DNA from: Neoaquamicrobium microcysteis
Lineage (GTDB): Bacteria; Pseudomonadota; Alphaproteobacteria; Rhizobiales; Rhizobiaceae
NCBI RefSeq assembly: GCF_008180155.1
Contig: NZ_VSZS01000062.1
Location: forward strand, 62,001 to 126,000
DNA: 64,000 nt
Reading direction: 5' to 3'
Part shown: positions 1 to 8,675 of the stretch, piece by piece
How the letters are laid out: each line of letters opens with the position of its first letter
Position numbering within the stretch: position 1 is the first letter of the stretch
The notes under the pieces: generated by a model
Told to the model about the DNA's origin: nothing
Seen by the model: the letters and a program-made list of their open reading frames with translations, nothing else
Databases searched by the model: none
Translations under genes and position numbers: made by a program

Positions 1-567
1 GCGCATACGGGCTCGACCCCGATGCCCAAGCGGCGCAATGCGGGCTTGGGCATGGCGCGCGTGACCGAGCTGGTGCACGAGGTGGCGATGGACTACCAGC
101 CCGACGCGGTGGGCGCGGTGGGCCATGTCGAGGTCTATCCGAACTCGCGCAACGTGATCCCCGGCAAGGTGGTCTTCACCATCGACATCCGCACGCCGGA
201 CGCGCAGGTGCTGGCCGAGATGCGCGCGCGCATCGAGGAAGGCATTGCCACCATCTGCGAGGCGATGGATATCGGCTTCGAGGTCGAAGCTGTCGGCCAT
301 TTCGAGCCGGTGACGTTCGACGAGACCTGCGTGAAGGCGGTGCGCGACGCCGCCGAGCGCCTTGGCTACACGCATCGCAACATCGTGTCGGGCGCGGGCC
401 ACGACGCCTGCTGGATCAGCCGGCTCGCGCCGACGTCTATGATCTTCTGCCCCTGTGTGGACGGGCTGAGCCACAACGAGGCCGAGGAGATCAGCAAGGA
501 ATGGGCGGGCGCCGGCGCGGACGTTCTGTTCCACGCGGTGGTGGAGACGGCGGAGATCGTGGAGTAA
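1..567 (+). CDS. N-carbamoyl-L-amino acid amidohydrolase / beta-ureidopropionase, 3' end
   Basis: Only the last 188 residues are present; the frame is open to the left edge, so the start lies outside the window. The visible part starts with the HTGSTPM stretch and contains an RRNA motif, then the dimerisation region and the C-terminal GLSHNEAEE motif. This is the pattern of the M20/M40 metallopeptidase-like N-carbamoyl-amino-acid hydrolases and allantoate amidohydrolases; the His in SHNEAEE is a known metal ligand of the family. The enzyme would remove the carbamoyl group from N-carbamoyl-beta-alanine or similar compounds in the cytoplasm, which is the product of the dihydropyrimidinase encoded 72 bases downstream. 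Allantoate amidohydrolase is the main alternative; the neighbour favours pyrimidine or hydantoin use. Confidence 0.87.
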   Translation, partial: AHTGSTPMPKRRNAGLGMARVTELVHEVAMDYQPDAVGAVGHVEVYPNSRNVIPGKVVFTIDIRTPDAQVLAEMRARIEEGIATICEAMDIGFEVEAVGHFEPVTFDETCVKAVRDAAERLGYTHRNIVSGAGHDACWISRLAPTSMIFCPCVDGLSHNEAEEISKEWAGAGADVLFHAVVETAEIVE

Positions 568-639
568 TCTGAATCACTTGAACGCGAACGTTGAAGCCGC
601 TCGACAGAAGCCGGCTCCGACAATCAGGGGAACGAAAGA

Positions 640-2091
640 ATGACAAAAGTCATCAGGAACGGAACCATCGTCACCGCCGACCGGACCTACAAGGCCGACG
701 TGCTGGTGAAGGACGGCAAGATCGTCGCCATCGGCAACGACATTCACGGCGACCACGAATACGATGCGACCGGCTGCTATGTGATGCCCGGCGGGATCGA
801 CCCGCATACGCATCTCGAAATGCCCTTCATGGGCACCTATTCGGCCGACGATTTCGAGAGCGGCACGCGGGCGGCCCTTTCGGGCGGCACGACCATGGTG
901 GTCGATTTCTGCCTGCCTTCGCCGGGGCAGTCGCTGCTGGAAGCGATCCAGATGTGGGACAACAAGTCGGGCAGGGCGTGCTGCGACTACTCGTTCCACA
1001 TGGCGATCACCTGGTGGGGCGAGCAGGTCTTCAACGAGATGCCGGAGGTGGTGAAGCGCGGCATTCCGACCTTCAAGCACTTCATGGCCTACAAGGGCGC
1101 GCTGATGGTGGACGACGACGAAATGTTCTCGTCGTTCCAGCGATGCGCCGAACTGGGCGCGCTGCCGCTGGTTCATGCCGAAAACGGCGACGTGGTGGCG
1201 CAGCTTTCGCAGAAGCTGCTGGCCGAGGGCAATAACGGGCCGGAAGGCCACGCCTATTCGCGCCCGCCGGAAGTGGAGGGCGAGGCTACCAACCGCGCCA
1301 TCATGATCGCCGACATGGCGGGCGTGCCGCTCTATGTCGTGCACACATCCTGCGAGCAGAGCCACGAGGCGATCCGCCGCGCGCGGCAGAAGGGCATGCG
1401 CGTGTTCGGCGAGCCGCTGATCCAGCACCTCGTGCTCGACGAGACCGAGTATTTCAACAAGGACTGGGACCATTCGGCGCGCCGCGTGATGAGCCCGCCC
1501 TTCCGCAACAAGCAGCATCAGGATTCGCTGTGGGCCGGGCTTTCGGCCGGCTCGTTGCAGGTGGTGGCGACGGATCATTGCGCCTTCACCAGCGAGCAGA
1601 AGCGCTTCGGCGTCGGCGACTTCACCAAGATACCCAACGGCACGGGCGGGCTGGAGGACCGGCTGCCGGTGCTGTGGACCTTCGGGGTGAACACCGGCCG
1701 GCTGACGCCGAACGAGTTCGTCGCCGTGACCTCGACCAACATCGCCAAGATCCTCAACATGTATCCCAAGAAGGGCGCGATCCTCGAAGGGGCGGACGCC
1801 GACATCATCGTCTGGGACCCGGAGAAGACCAAGACGATCTCGGCAAAGGCGCAGCAATCGGTGATCGACTACAACGTGTTCGAGGGCATCGAGGTGAAGG
1901 GCCTGCCGCGCTACGTCTTCACGCGGGGCGAGGTGGCTGTGAACGACGGCAAGGTCGAGGCGAGACCCGGCCATGGCGAATTCGTCGCTCGCGAGCCGCA
2001 CATGGCGGTCAACAAGGCGCTTTCGACGTGGAAAGAGGTCGTCGCGCCCCGCAAGATAGAGCGCACGGGCATTCCGGCGACGGGGGTTTGA
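640..2091 (+). CDS. hydA: Dihydropyrimidinase / D-hydantoinase
   Basis: A 483-residue cyclic amidohydrolase that opens dihydrouracil, dihydrothymine or 5-substituted hydantoins to the N-carbamoyl acids used by the preceding enzyme. The first metal site HTH is at residues 56-58, the YKG segment with the candidate carboxylated lysine lies near residue 150, later metal His residues are in VHAENGD and VVHTSCEQS, and the catalytic Asp is in ATDHCAF. Length and motif order match the dihydropyrimidinase family closely. The ATG at 640 is preceded by GGGGAACG, a usable ribosome site. The gene follows the amidohydrolase by 72 bases and is followed after 6 bases by a small ORF and then the ABC importer, suggesting one catabolic operon. 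Confidence 0.95.
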   Translation: MTKVIRNGTIVTADRTYKADVLVKDGKIVAIGNDIHGDHEYDATGCYVMPGGIDPHTHLEMPFMGTYSADDFESGTRAALSGGTTMVVDFCLPSPGQSLLEAIQMWDNKSGRACCDYSFHMAITWWGEQVFNEMPEVVKRGIPTFKHFMAYKGALMVDDDEMFSSFQRCAELGALPLVHAENGDVVAQLSQKLLAEGNNGPEGHAYSRPPEVEGEATNRAIMIADMAGVPLYVVHTSCEQSHEAIRRARQKGMRVFGEPLIQHLVLDETEYFNKDWDHSARRVMSPPFRNKQHQDSLWAGLSAGSLQVVATDHCAFTSEQKRFGVGDFTKIPNGTGGLEDRLPVLWTFGVNTGRLTPNEFVAVTSTNIAKILNMYPKKGAILEGADADIIVWDPEKTKTISAKAQQSVIDYNVFEGIEVKGLPRYVFTRGEVAVNDGKVEARPGHGEFVAREPHMAVNKALSTWKEVVAPRKIERTGIPATGV

Positions 2092-2097
2092 GGGGCG

Positions 2098-2277
2098 ATG
2101 CATTGTATCTGTGGATATAATCTGCCCACCAAGGGTGGACGCTTCTTGCCGGGTCATGACCAGAAACTGAGGGCTGCAATCGAGCATGAAGCAGGAGGGA
2201 TTGAGGCTCTGCGATTGATCGTTGAAAAGGCGGTAGGAAAGTCAATCGTAGTTGAAGCGGAACAGAAATCTGTATGA
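2098..2277 (+). CDS. Small coupled ORF, 59 residues, CxC and PGHD motifs, function unknown
   Basis: An ATG-started frame six bases after the dihydropyrimidinase stop; the GAGGGG overlapping that stop can act as ribosome site. It ends in TGA overlapping the ATG of the ABC ATPase (ATGA), so translation is probably coupled both ways. The product starts MHCICGYNLPTKGG, carries RFLPGHDQKLRAAIE and ends in a charged helix-like tail. Two Cys at positions 3 and 5 and the GHD turn might bind a metal; this is inference. G+C is about 49 percent by count, well below its neighbours, hinting at separate origin. I do not recognise the family with certainty. It could be an adaptor or regulator of the operon, or a conserved domain that is usually found alone. 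Confidence 0.6.
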   Translation: MHCICGYNLPTKGGRFLPGHDQKLRAAIEHEAGGIEALRLIVEKAVGKSIVVEAEQKSV

Positions 2278-3050
2278 GCGTCGTCCAAGCCCAAGGCCTC
2301 GGTCTCACTTTCAATACCAATGACGGGCCGGTTCATGCGCTTTCAAACGTCAACCTGACCATCGAGAAGGGCGAGTTCGTTTCGTTCATCGGGCCGTCGG
2401 GTTGCGGCAAGACGACCTTCCTGCGCGTGATCGCAGACCTCGAGCAGCCGACGGACGGGACCATCACCGTGAACGGGCTGTCGCCGCGCGAGGCGCGGGA
2501 GGCGCGGGGCTATGGGTACGTGTTCCAGGCGGCCGGGCTGTTTCCGTGGCGTACCATCGAGCGCAACGTCGCGCTGCCGCTGGAGATCATGGGCTATCCG
2601 AAGGTGGAAATCGCCCAGCGCATCGCCCGCACGCTCGACCTGGTCAATCTCAAGGGCTTCGAGAAGAAGTTTCCGTGGCAGCTTTCGGGCGGGATGCAGC
2701 AACGCGCGTCGATCGCCCGCGCGCTGGCGTTCGATGCCGATCTGCTCTTGATGGACGAGCCGTTCGGCGCGCTGGACGAGATCGTGCGCGACCACCTCAA
2801 CGAGCAGCTTCTGCAACTGTGGGACCGCACCAACAAGACAATCTGCTTCGTCACGCACTCGATCCCCGAGGCGGTGTACCTGTCGACCAAGATCGTCGTG
2901 ATGTCGCCGCGCCCCGGCCGCGTGACGGACGTGATCGAGTCCACCCTGCCGAAAGAGCGCCCGCTCGACATTCGCGAGAGCCCCGAATTCCTGGCGATCG
3001 CGGCCCGTGTCCGCGACGGCCTGAGGGCAGGGCACAGCTATGATGATTGA
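2274..3050 (+). CDS. ABC transporter ATP-binding protein, NitT/TauT family
   Basis: A 258-residue nucleotide-binding subunit. Walker A is GPSGCGKTT near residues 41-49, the Q-loop region reads FQAAGLFPWRT, the signature is LSGGMQQR, and Walker B is LLLMDEPFGALD followed by the switch His in FVTHSI. The FPWRT and MDEPFGALDE variants are typical of the nitrate/sulfonate/taurine/aliphatic-amine importers. It starts within the stop of the preceding small ORF and is followed 12 bases later by the first permease. The substrate is inferred from context to be a pyrimidine, hydantoin or degradation product, because the operon begins with the enzymes that consume them. Confidence 0.93.
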   Translation: MSVVQAQGLGLTFNTNDGPVHALSNVNLTIEKGEFVSFIGPSGCGKTTFLRVIADLEQPTDGTITVNGLSPREAREARGYGYVFQAAGLFPWRTIERNVALPLEIMGYPKVEIAQRIARTLDLVNLKGFEKKFPWQLSGGMQQRASIARALAFDADLLLMDEPFGALDEIVRDHLNEQLLQLWDRTNKTICFVTHSIPEAVYLSTKIVVMSPRPGRVTDVIESTLPKERPLDIRESPEFLAIAARVRDGLRAGHSYDD

Positions 3051-3062
3051 GGCGACGGCCAC

Positions 3063-3944
3063 ATGACGGACCGTTTTCGCGACAAGATTCTGCCGGTGAC
3101 GGCCATTCTGCTAGCCATCGTGGCGGCCTGGTATGTCGGGGCGTACATGCTGAACGCGCCGTTCCAGCGCGATCTGGACCGCAGGGCGGGGGAAACGCCG
3201 ACGTTTTCCGAGTTCGTCGTGAAGACCATGACGCAGCCGAAGCCCACGCTGCCCGCGCCGCATCAGGTGGCGGTGAATTTCTACGAAAACACGTTCCTGC
3301 GCTCCGTCACCTCGGCGCGCAGCCTCGTCTACCATTCGTGGGTGACGCTTTCATCGACGCTGGCAGGCTTCGCGATGGGGACCCTGCTGGGCATCGTGAT
3401 CGCGGTGGGCATCGTGCATGTGACGACGCTCGACCGGAGCCTGATGCCTTGGATCATCACCTCGCAGACGATCCCCATCCTCGCGCTGGCGCCAATGATT
3501 ATCGTGGTGCTCGCGGCGGTGGGGATCACCGGGTTGCTGCCCAAGGCGCTGATCTCGACCTACCTGTCGTTCTTCCCCGTGGCCGTCGGCATGGTGAAGG
3601 GCCTGCGCTCGCCGGACGCGATCCACCTCGACCTGATGCGGACCTACAATGCCAGCAAGGCAGAGACGTTCTGGAAGCTGCGGCTGCCGGCCTCGGTGCC
3701 GTTCCTGTTCGCGTCGATGAAGGTCGCGGTCGCGGCGAGCCTGGTGGGCGCCATCGTCGGCGAACTGCCCACCGGGGCGGTGGCAGGCATCGGCTCCAAG
3801 CTGCTTTCGGGCTCCTACTACAGCCAGACCATCGACATGTTCGCGGCGCTCGTGGCCGGATCGGTGGTGGCGGTGCTGCTTGTGACGGCGGTTGGCCTGA
3901 CCGGGCGCATCGTCGAACGCGCGATGGGAGCGCGACCGGCATGA
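3063..3944 (+). CDS. ABC transporter permease, NitT/TauT family (first subunit)
   Basis: A 293-residue inner-membrane protein with an N-terminal hydrophobic anchor at about residues 10-30, a periplasmic stretch of about 60 residues and then the binding-protein-dependent transport domain. The EAA-like loop that docks to the ATPase is visible around LMRTYNASKAETFWKLRLP. It belongs with the SsuC/TauC group. The next permease begins inside its stop codon (ATGA), so the two form a coupled heterodimer. The long periplasmic segment between the first and second membrane spans is longer than in SsuC. Confidence 0.9.
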   Translation: MTDRFRDKILPVTAILLAIVAAWYVGAYMLNAPFQRDLDRRAGETPTFSEFVVKTMTQPKPTLPAPHQVAVNFYENTFLRSVTSARSLVYHSWVTLSSTLAGFAMGTLLGIVIAVGIVHVTTLDRSLMPWIITSQTIPILALAPMIIVVLAAVGITGLLPKALISTYLSFFPVAVGMVKGLRSPDAIHLDLMRTYNASKAETFWKLRLPASVPFLFASMKVAVAASLVGAIVGELPTGAVAGIGSKLLSGSYYSQTIDMFAALVAGSVVAVLLVTAVGLTGRIVERAMGARPA

Positions 3945-5059
3945 GCGGGCTGCGCGTTTCATGGCAGGGCGGGCTGGCCGCACTTCTGGCGCTGGCGGCG
4001 CTGCTGATGCTGCCGATTGCCGAGCCGTCGGCAGGCGGACCTTCGGTGACGGCCGCGATCCTGCTGCTGGTGGCGCTGGCCATCGCGGTGGATGCAGCGC
4101 CGGCGGGCACGATGGTGCGGGCAGCCGCGCTGCTGGTGGGCGCGCATGCCGGGGTCTACCTGCTGCTGGGCGATCTGGGCAGCGTCAATGGCGCGGCGCG
4201 CGGGGCGTTCTACCTGCTTCTGGTATCCTGCTGGCTGCTGGCGTGGCGGCTCGTCAGCGTGCTGTCGTCGATCCGCGCCGCCAGCCGGACGGGCGAGGTG
4301 GCGTTGAGGCTGGTCATTCCGTTCCTGTTCGGCGTGTGGATACTGGTGCTGTGGGAAGCGATCGTGCGCGGGGCGGGCATACCCTTCGTGCTCCTGCCGC
4401 CGCCATCGGCCATCGCCGCGCGGATCGGCAACTCGCTGCCGATCCTGGCTGCCGACGTGAACCAGACCATCTTCAAGGCGGTGCTGGTGGGCTATGTGAT
4501 GGGCTGCGGGGCGGGCTTTCTGGCGGCCATCGCGGCTGACCGTTTCGTCTTCATGCGGCGCGGGCTTTTGCCGGTCGGCAACATGGTATCGGCGCTGCCG
4601 ATCATCGGCGTCGCGCCCATCATGGTGATGTGGTTCGGGTTCGACTGGCAGTCGAAGGCCGCCGTCGTGGTCATCATGACCTTCTTCCCGATGCTGGTGA
4701 ACACAGGGGCGGGGCTGGCGGCATCGGGCCATATGGAGCGCGACCTGATGCGCACCTATGCCTCGGGATACTGGCAGACGCTGTTCAAGCTGCGGCTGCC
4801 GGCCGCGATGCCTTTCATCTTCAACGCACTCAAGATCAACTCGACGCTGGCGCTGATCGGAGCCATCGTGGCCGAGTTCTTCGGGACGCCTGTCGTGGGC
4901 ATGGGCTTCCGCATTTCGACGGAAGTGGGACGCATGAATGTCGACATGGTGTGGGCGGAAATCGCGGTTGCGGCGCTCGCGGGTTCCGTCTTTTATGGCG
5001 TGATTGCTCTCCTCGAGCGAGCCGTCACGTTTTGGCATCCGTCTATCCGTGGTGGGTAG
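3941..5059 (+). CDS. ABC transporter permease, NitT/TauT family (second subunit)
   Basis: A 372-residue permease whose start is set by the ATGA overlap with the preceding gene; upstream in-frame starts would run through that gene. The first 110 residues form three or four extra hydrophobic segments that SsuC-like permeases lack. The C-terminal 250 residues are the standard transport domain with the docking loop LMRTYASGYWQTLFKLRLP, nearly the same as in the partner permease. The two permeases therefore look like diverged paralogues, and this one has acquired or retained a membrane extension. It completes the channel of the putative pyrimidine/hydantoin importer. Confidence 0.9.
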   Translation: MSGLRVSWQGGLAALLALAALLMLPIAEPSAGGPSVTAAILLLVALAIAVDAAPAGTMVRAAALLVGAHAGVYLLLGDLGSVNGAARGAFYLLLVSCWLLAWRLVSVLSSIRAASRTGEVALRLVIPFLFGVWILVLWEAIVRGAGIPFVLLPPPSAIAARIGNSLPILAADVNQTIFKAVLVGYVMGCGAGFLAAIAADRFVFMRRGLLPVGNMVSALPIIGVAPIMVMWFGFDWQSKAAVVVIMTFFPMLVNTGAGLAASGHMERDLMRTYASGYWQTLFKLRLPAAMPFIFNALKINSTLALIGAIVAEFFGTPVVGMGFRISTEVGRMNVDMVWAEIAVAALAGSVFYGVIALLERAVTFWHPSIRGG

Positions 5060-5082
5060 GCGCAAATCCAGAGGGTAACAAA

Positions 5083-6048
5083 ATGAAGAAATACATCGTA
5101 TCGATGCTGGCCGGCGCGATGTCGCTGGCTGCCGCGCAGGCGTGGGCCGCCGACGCGGTGACGCTGCAGCTCAAATGGGTGGCCCAGTCGCAGTTCGCCG
5201 GCTATTTCGTGGCCAAGGACAAGGGCTTTTACGAGGAAGAAGACCTCGACGTCACGATCAAGCCGGGCGGCCCGGACATCGCGCCCGAGCAGGTGATCGC
5301 CGGCGGCGGCGCGGACGTGGTTGTGACCTGGATGGCGGCGGCGCTGGCCGCGCGCGACAAGGGCGTGCCGCTCGTCAACATCGCGCAGCCCTACAAGAAG
5401 GCCGGCATGCAGCTCGTCTGCCCGACCGACGGGCCGGTGAAAACCACCGACGACTTCAAGGGCCACACGCTGGGCGTCTGGTTCTTCGGCAACGAGTATC
5501 CGTTCTACGCCTGGATGAACAGCCTGGGCATCCCGACCGAAGGCGGCGCCGACGGCGTGACGGTGCTGAAGCAGTCTTTCGACGTGCAGCCGCTGATCCA
5601 GAAGCAGGCCGACTGCATCTCGGTGATGACCTACAACGAGTACTGGCAGCTGATCGACGCCGGCTACAAGCCGGAAGACCTGATCGTCTTCAACTATACG
5701 GAAATGGGCGTCGACCTGCTGGAAGACGGCCTCTACGTGATGGGCGACAAGCTGGAAGACGAGGCGTTCAAGGACAAGATGGTGCGGTTCGTGCGGGCCT
5801 CGATGAAGGGCTGGGAATACGCCATCGCCAACCCCGAGGAAGCAGCCGGGATCGTCATGGACAATGGCGGCCAGGACGAGGCGCACCAGGTGCGCATGAT
5901 GGGCGAGGTGGCCAAGCTGATCGACCAGCCGGACGCCAAGCTGATCCCCGAGGCGTACGAGCGCACCGCCAAGGCGCTGCTGGACCAGAAGATCATCGAG
6001 AAGGAGCCGGAAGGCGCCTACACGACCGACATCACCGACGCGCTGTAA
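5083..6048 (+). CDS. ABC transporter substrate-binding protein, NMT1/THI5-like
   Basis: A 321-residue periplasmic binding protein. The ATG at 5083 is preceded by GAGGGTAAC and opens a signal peptide with hydrophobic core ending in AQAWA before ADAVTLQLKW. The mature protein shows the NMT1/THI5-like fold pattern: LQLKWVAQSQFAGYFVAKDKGFYEEE near the N-terminus and GGADVVVTWMAAALAARDKG. This family binds thiamine precursors, pyrimidines, sulfonates and nitriles. In E. coli-like nomenclature there is no direct equivalent; context suggests uracil, thymine, dihydropyrimidine or hydantoin. It ends the operon, followed by a clear terminator at 6072. Confidence 0.92.
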   Translation: MKKYIVSMLAGAMSLAAAQAWAADAVTLQLKWVAQSQFAGYFVAKDKGFYEEEDLDVTIKPGGPDIAPEQVIAGGGADVVVTWMAAALAARDKGVPLVNIAQPYKKAGMQLVCPTDGPVKTTDDFKGHTLGVWFFGNEYPFYAWMNSLGIPTEGGADGVTVLKQSFDVQPLIQKQADCISVMTYNEYWQLIDAGYKPEDLIVFNYTEMGVDLLEDGLYVMGDKLEDEAFKDKMVRFVRASMKGWEYAIANPEEAAGIVMDNGGQDEAHQVRMMGEVAKLIDQPDAKLIPEAYERTAKALLDQKIIEKEPEGAYTTDITDAL

Positions 6049-6071
6049 GCGTTTCGGGGTTGCGAACGGGG

Positions 6072-6096
6072 AAGGGGCGGGCGACCGCCCCTTTTT
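6072..6096 (+). terminator. Rho-independent terminator after the ABC importer operon
   Basis: A nine-base-pair stem AAGGGGCGG / CCGCCCCTT with a four-base loop is followed by a T-run. It lies 23 bases after the binding-protein stop and ends the pyrimidine/hydantoin operon. Confidence 0.88.
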
Positions 6097-6284
6097 CGTT
6101 GGTGGCTTCTAGCCGTCGTCTGTACCGCGCGCCTGCCGTTCTGCGGCAGCCCTGACGTCGGAGGAGGCATTGTCGCCGTCACGCAGACACAGCGTAGCGC
6201 GCGGTCGTGGCCACACGTATTGAGTGAAGGCGTTGCACCGCCTACCTGTGTGGTAACTCCTCTCCAGCCTCTGGCGGTATTTTT

Positions 6285-7307
6285 ATGAAGAAGATCGGAT
6301 TTCTCTCGTTCGGCCACTGGTCGCCATCTCCGCAATCCGGCACGCGCTCGGCGGCGGATGCACTGCTGCAGTCGATCGACCTTGCGGTCGCGGCAGAGGA
6401 GGTGGGCGCGGACGGCGCGTATTTCCGCGTGCACCATTTCGCGCGGCAGCTCGCGTCGCCGTTTCCGCTGCTGGCCGCGGCGGGCGCCAAGACCAGCCGG
6501 ATCGAGCTGGGCACCGCCGTGATCGACATGCGCTACGAGAACCCGCTCTACATGGCCGAGGATGCCGGTGCCGCCGACCTGATCGCCGGCGGGCGGCTGC
6601 AGCTCGGCATCAGCCGGGGCTCGCCCGAGCAGGTGATCGACGGCTGGCGCTATTTCGGCCTCGTGCCGCAGGAGGGCCAGAGCGACGCCGACATGGCGCG
6701 CGGCAATGCGGAAGTGTTCTTCGAGCTGCTGAAGGGCAAGGGGTTCGCCCAGCCCAACCCCAGCCCGATGTTTCCGAACCCGCCCGGCCTCTTGCGGCTG
6801 GAGCCGTTCTCGGAAGGGCTGCGCGACCGCATCTGGTGGGGAGCGGCTACCGACGCCACGGCGATCTGGGCGGCGAAGCTGGGTATGAACCTGCAAAGCT
6901 CGACGCTGAAGTTCGACGAGACCGGCGAGCCGCTGCACGTGCAGCAGGCCAAGCAAATCCGCGCCTATCGCGAGGCGTGGAAGGAAGCGGGTCACACGCG
7001 GGAGCCGCGTGTCTCCGTCAGCCGTTCGATCTTCGCGCTGGTGAACGACATGGACCGCGCCTATTTCGGCCGCGGCGGCGAAAGCACTGATCATTTCGGC
7101 TACATCGAGCCGGAGAAGCGTGCCGTGTTCGGCCGTACCTATGCTGCAGAACCCGATGTCCTGATCGAGCAGCTGCGCGGCGACGAGGCGATCGCGGAGG
7201 CAGACACGCTGCTGCTGACCGTGCCGAACCAGCTCGGCGTCGACTACAACGCGCATGTGATCGAATCGATCGTGAAGCATGTCGCGCCGGGCCTCGGCTG
7301 GCGCTGA
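6285..7307 (+). CDS. LLM-class flavin-dependent oxidoreductase (luciferase-like)
   Basis: A 340-residue protein starting MKKIGFLSFGHW, with the bacterial-luciferase-like TIM barrel: VGADGAYFRVHHFARQLASPFPLLAAAGAKTSRIELG type sequence in the first 90 residues and SRGSPEQVIDGW near residue 110. Such enzymes use reduced FMN supplied by a separate reductase to oxidise small organic molecules. No flavin reductase is adjacent, and the gene has its own 190-base leader after the terminator. It reads in the same direction as the following PLP-enzyme gene, 84 bases away, so a sulfur- or nitrogen-related role is possible but not shown. Confidence 0.85.
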   Translation: MKKIGFLSFGHWSPSPQSGTRSAADALLQSIDLAVAAEEVGADGAYFRVHHFARQLASPFPLLAAAGAKTSRIELGTAVIDMRYENPLYMAEDAGAADLIAGGRLQLGISRGSPEQVIDGWRYFGLVPQEGQSDADMARGNAEVFFELLKGKGFAQPNPSPMFPNPPGLLRLEPFSEGLRDRIWWGAATDATAIWAAKLGMNLQSSTLKFDETGEPLHVQQAKQIRAYREAWKEAGHTREPRVSVSRSIFALVNDMDRAYFGRGGESTDHFGYIEPEKRAVFGRTYAAEPDVLIEQLRGDEAIAEADTLLLTVPNQLGVDYNAHVIESIVKHVAPGLGWR

Positions 7308-7391
7308 CATCTTTTCGGCGGGAGCCTCCGGCAGAACTTCCATCCGGACTGGGCTAGAATGCCCGCGACCGGCCGGAAGAAGGAGGCTCCC

Positions 7392-8675
7392 ATGACCGCT
7401 CCACGTCCCTCGAAGACCCATATCGGAAATCATCGGCTTCATCCCGAGACGCTGATGCTGAGCTACGGCTTCGACCCCGAGCTGTCGGAAGGGGCGGTGA
7501 AGCCGCCGGTGTTCCTGACCTCGACATTCGTGTTTCATTCGGCGGAGGAGGGGCGCGACTTCTTCGACTATACTGCCGGCCGCAAGGAGCCGCCGGAAGG
7601 GTCCGGCGCGGGGCTGGTTTATTCGCGCTTCAACCATCCCAACAGCGAGATCGTCGAAGACCGGCTGGCCGTGTACGAGGGCACGGAGGCGTGCATCCTG
7701 TTTTCGTCGGGCATGTCGGCCATCGCCACCACGCTGCTGGCCTATGCGCGGCCGGGCGACGTGGTGCTGCATTCGCAACCGCTGTATGGCGGGACGGAAA
7801 CGCTGCTGGCGAAGACCCTGAAGGGGTTCGGCATCGATGCGGTGGCGTTTGCCGACGGCGTGGACGAGGCGATGGTCCAGGTGGCGGCCGACGAAGCGGC
7901 GAGCAGGGGGCGCGTTTCGGTGATCCTGATCGAAACGCCATCCAACCCCACCAACACGCTGGTCGACATCGCGCTGATGGCGCGTATAGCGACCGAACTG
8001 GAAGAGCGACAGGGCATGCGCCCGGTCGTGGTGTGCGACAACACGCTGCTGGGGCCGGTGTTTCAGCGGCCGATCGAGCATGGGGCGGACATCTCCGTCT
8101 ATTCGCTGACCAAATATGTCGGCGGACATTCCGATCTCATCGCAGGTGCGGCGCTGGGCTCGAAGGCGGTGACGAAGCCGGTGAAGGCGCTGCGTGGGGC
8201 CATCGGCACGCAGCTCGACCCGCATTCATGCTGGATGCTGGGCCGCTCGCTGGAGACGCTGGCGCTGCGCATGGAAAAGGCCAACGCCAATGCGGCGCGG
8301 GTGGCGGCGTTCCTGTCGGACCACGCGCGTGTGACCAGGGTGCACTATCTGCCGTTCATCGACGAGGGAACGCCGGCGGGCAAGGTTTTCGCCGCGCAGT
8401 GCACCGGCGCGGGCTCGACCTTCTCGTTCGACATCGAGGGCGGGGAGGCGGCGGCGTTCCGGTTTCTCAACGCGCTGCAAATCATCAAGCTGGCCGTGAG
8501 CTTGGGCGGTACGGAATCGCTGGCAAGCCACCCGGCCGCCATGACGCATTCGGGCGTGCCCGTGGAGGTGCGCAACCGGATCGGCATTCTGGACACGACG
8601 ATCCGGCTTTCCATCGGCGTGGAGCATCCCGACGATTTGATCGCCGATCTCGCGCAGGCGCTGGCCGCGAGCTAG
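7392..8675 (+). CDS. Cystathionine gamma-synthase family PLP enzyme (methionine gamma-lyase-like)
   Basis: A 427-residue Cys/Met-metabolism PLP-dependent enzyme. The ATG at 7392 is preferred over an upstream ATG at 7359 because AAGGAGG lies just before it. The YSRFNHPN motif, the FSSGMSAI segment, the ETPSNPTN stretch and the PLP lysine in [12 protein letters not shown] all match the family. Members catalyse trans-sulfuration, gamma-elimination of methionine or O-acetylhomoserine sulfhydrylation; the sequence does not decide which. The stop codon overlaps the stop of the convergent AraC-type gene in the shared tetramer CTAG. Confidence 0.9.
   Translation: MTAPRPSKTHIGNHRLHPETLMLSYGFDPELSEGAVKPPVFLTSTFVFHSAEEGRDFFDYTAGRKEPPEGSGAGLVYSRFNHPNSEIVEDRLAVYEGTEACILFSSGMSAIATTLLAYARPGDVVLHSQPLYGGTETLLAKTLKGFGIDAVAFADGVDEAMVQVAADEAASRGRVSVILIETPSNPTNTLVDIALMARIATELEERQGMRPVVVCDNTLLGPVFQRPIEHGADISVYSLTKYVGGHSDLIAGAALGSKAVTKPVKALRGAIGTQLDPHSCWMLGRSLETLALRMEKANANAARVAAFLSDHARVTRVHYLPFIDEGTPAGKVFAAQCTGAGSTFSFDIEGGEAAAFRFLNALQIIKLAVSLGGTESLASHPAAMTHSGVPVEVRNRIGILDTTIRLSIGVEHPDDLIADLAQALAAS

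Noticed and set aside
6018-8225. 735-residue minus-strand open frame across the luciferase-like and PLP genes
   Set aside because: It covers two real plus-strand genes and an intergenic terminator and has low-complexity Arg/His-rich sequence without motifs.
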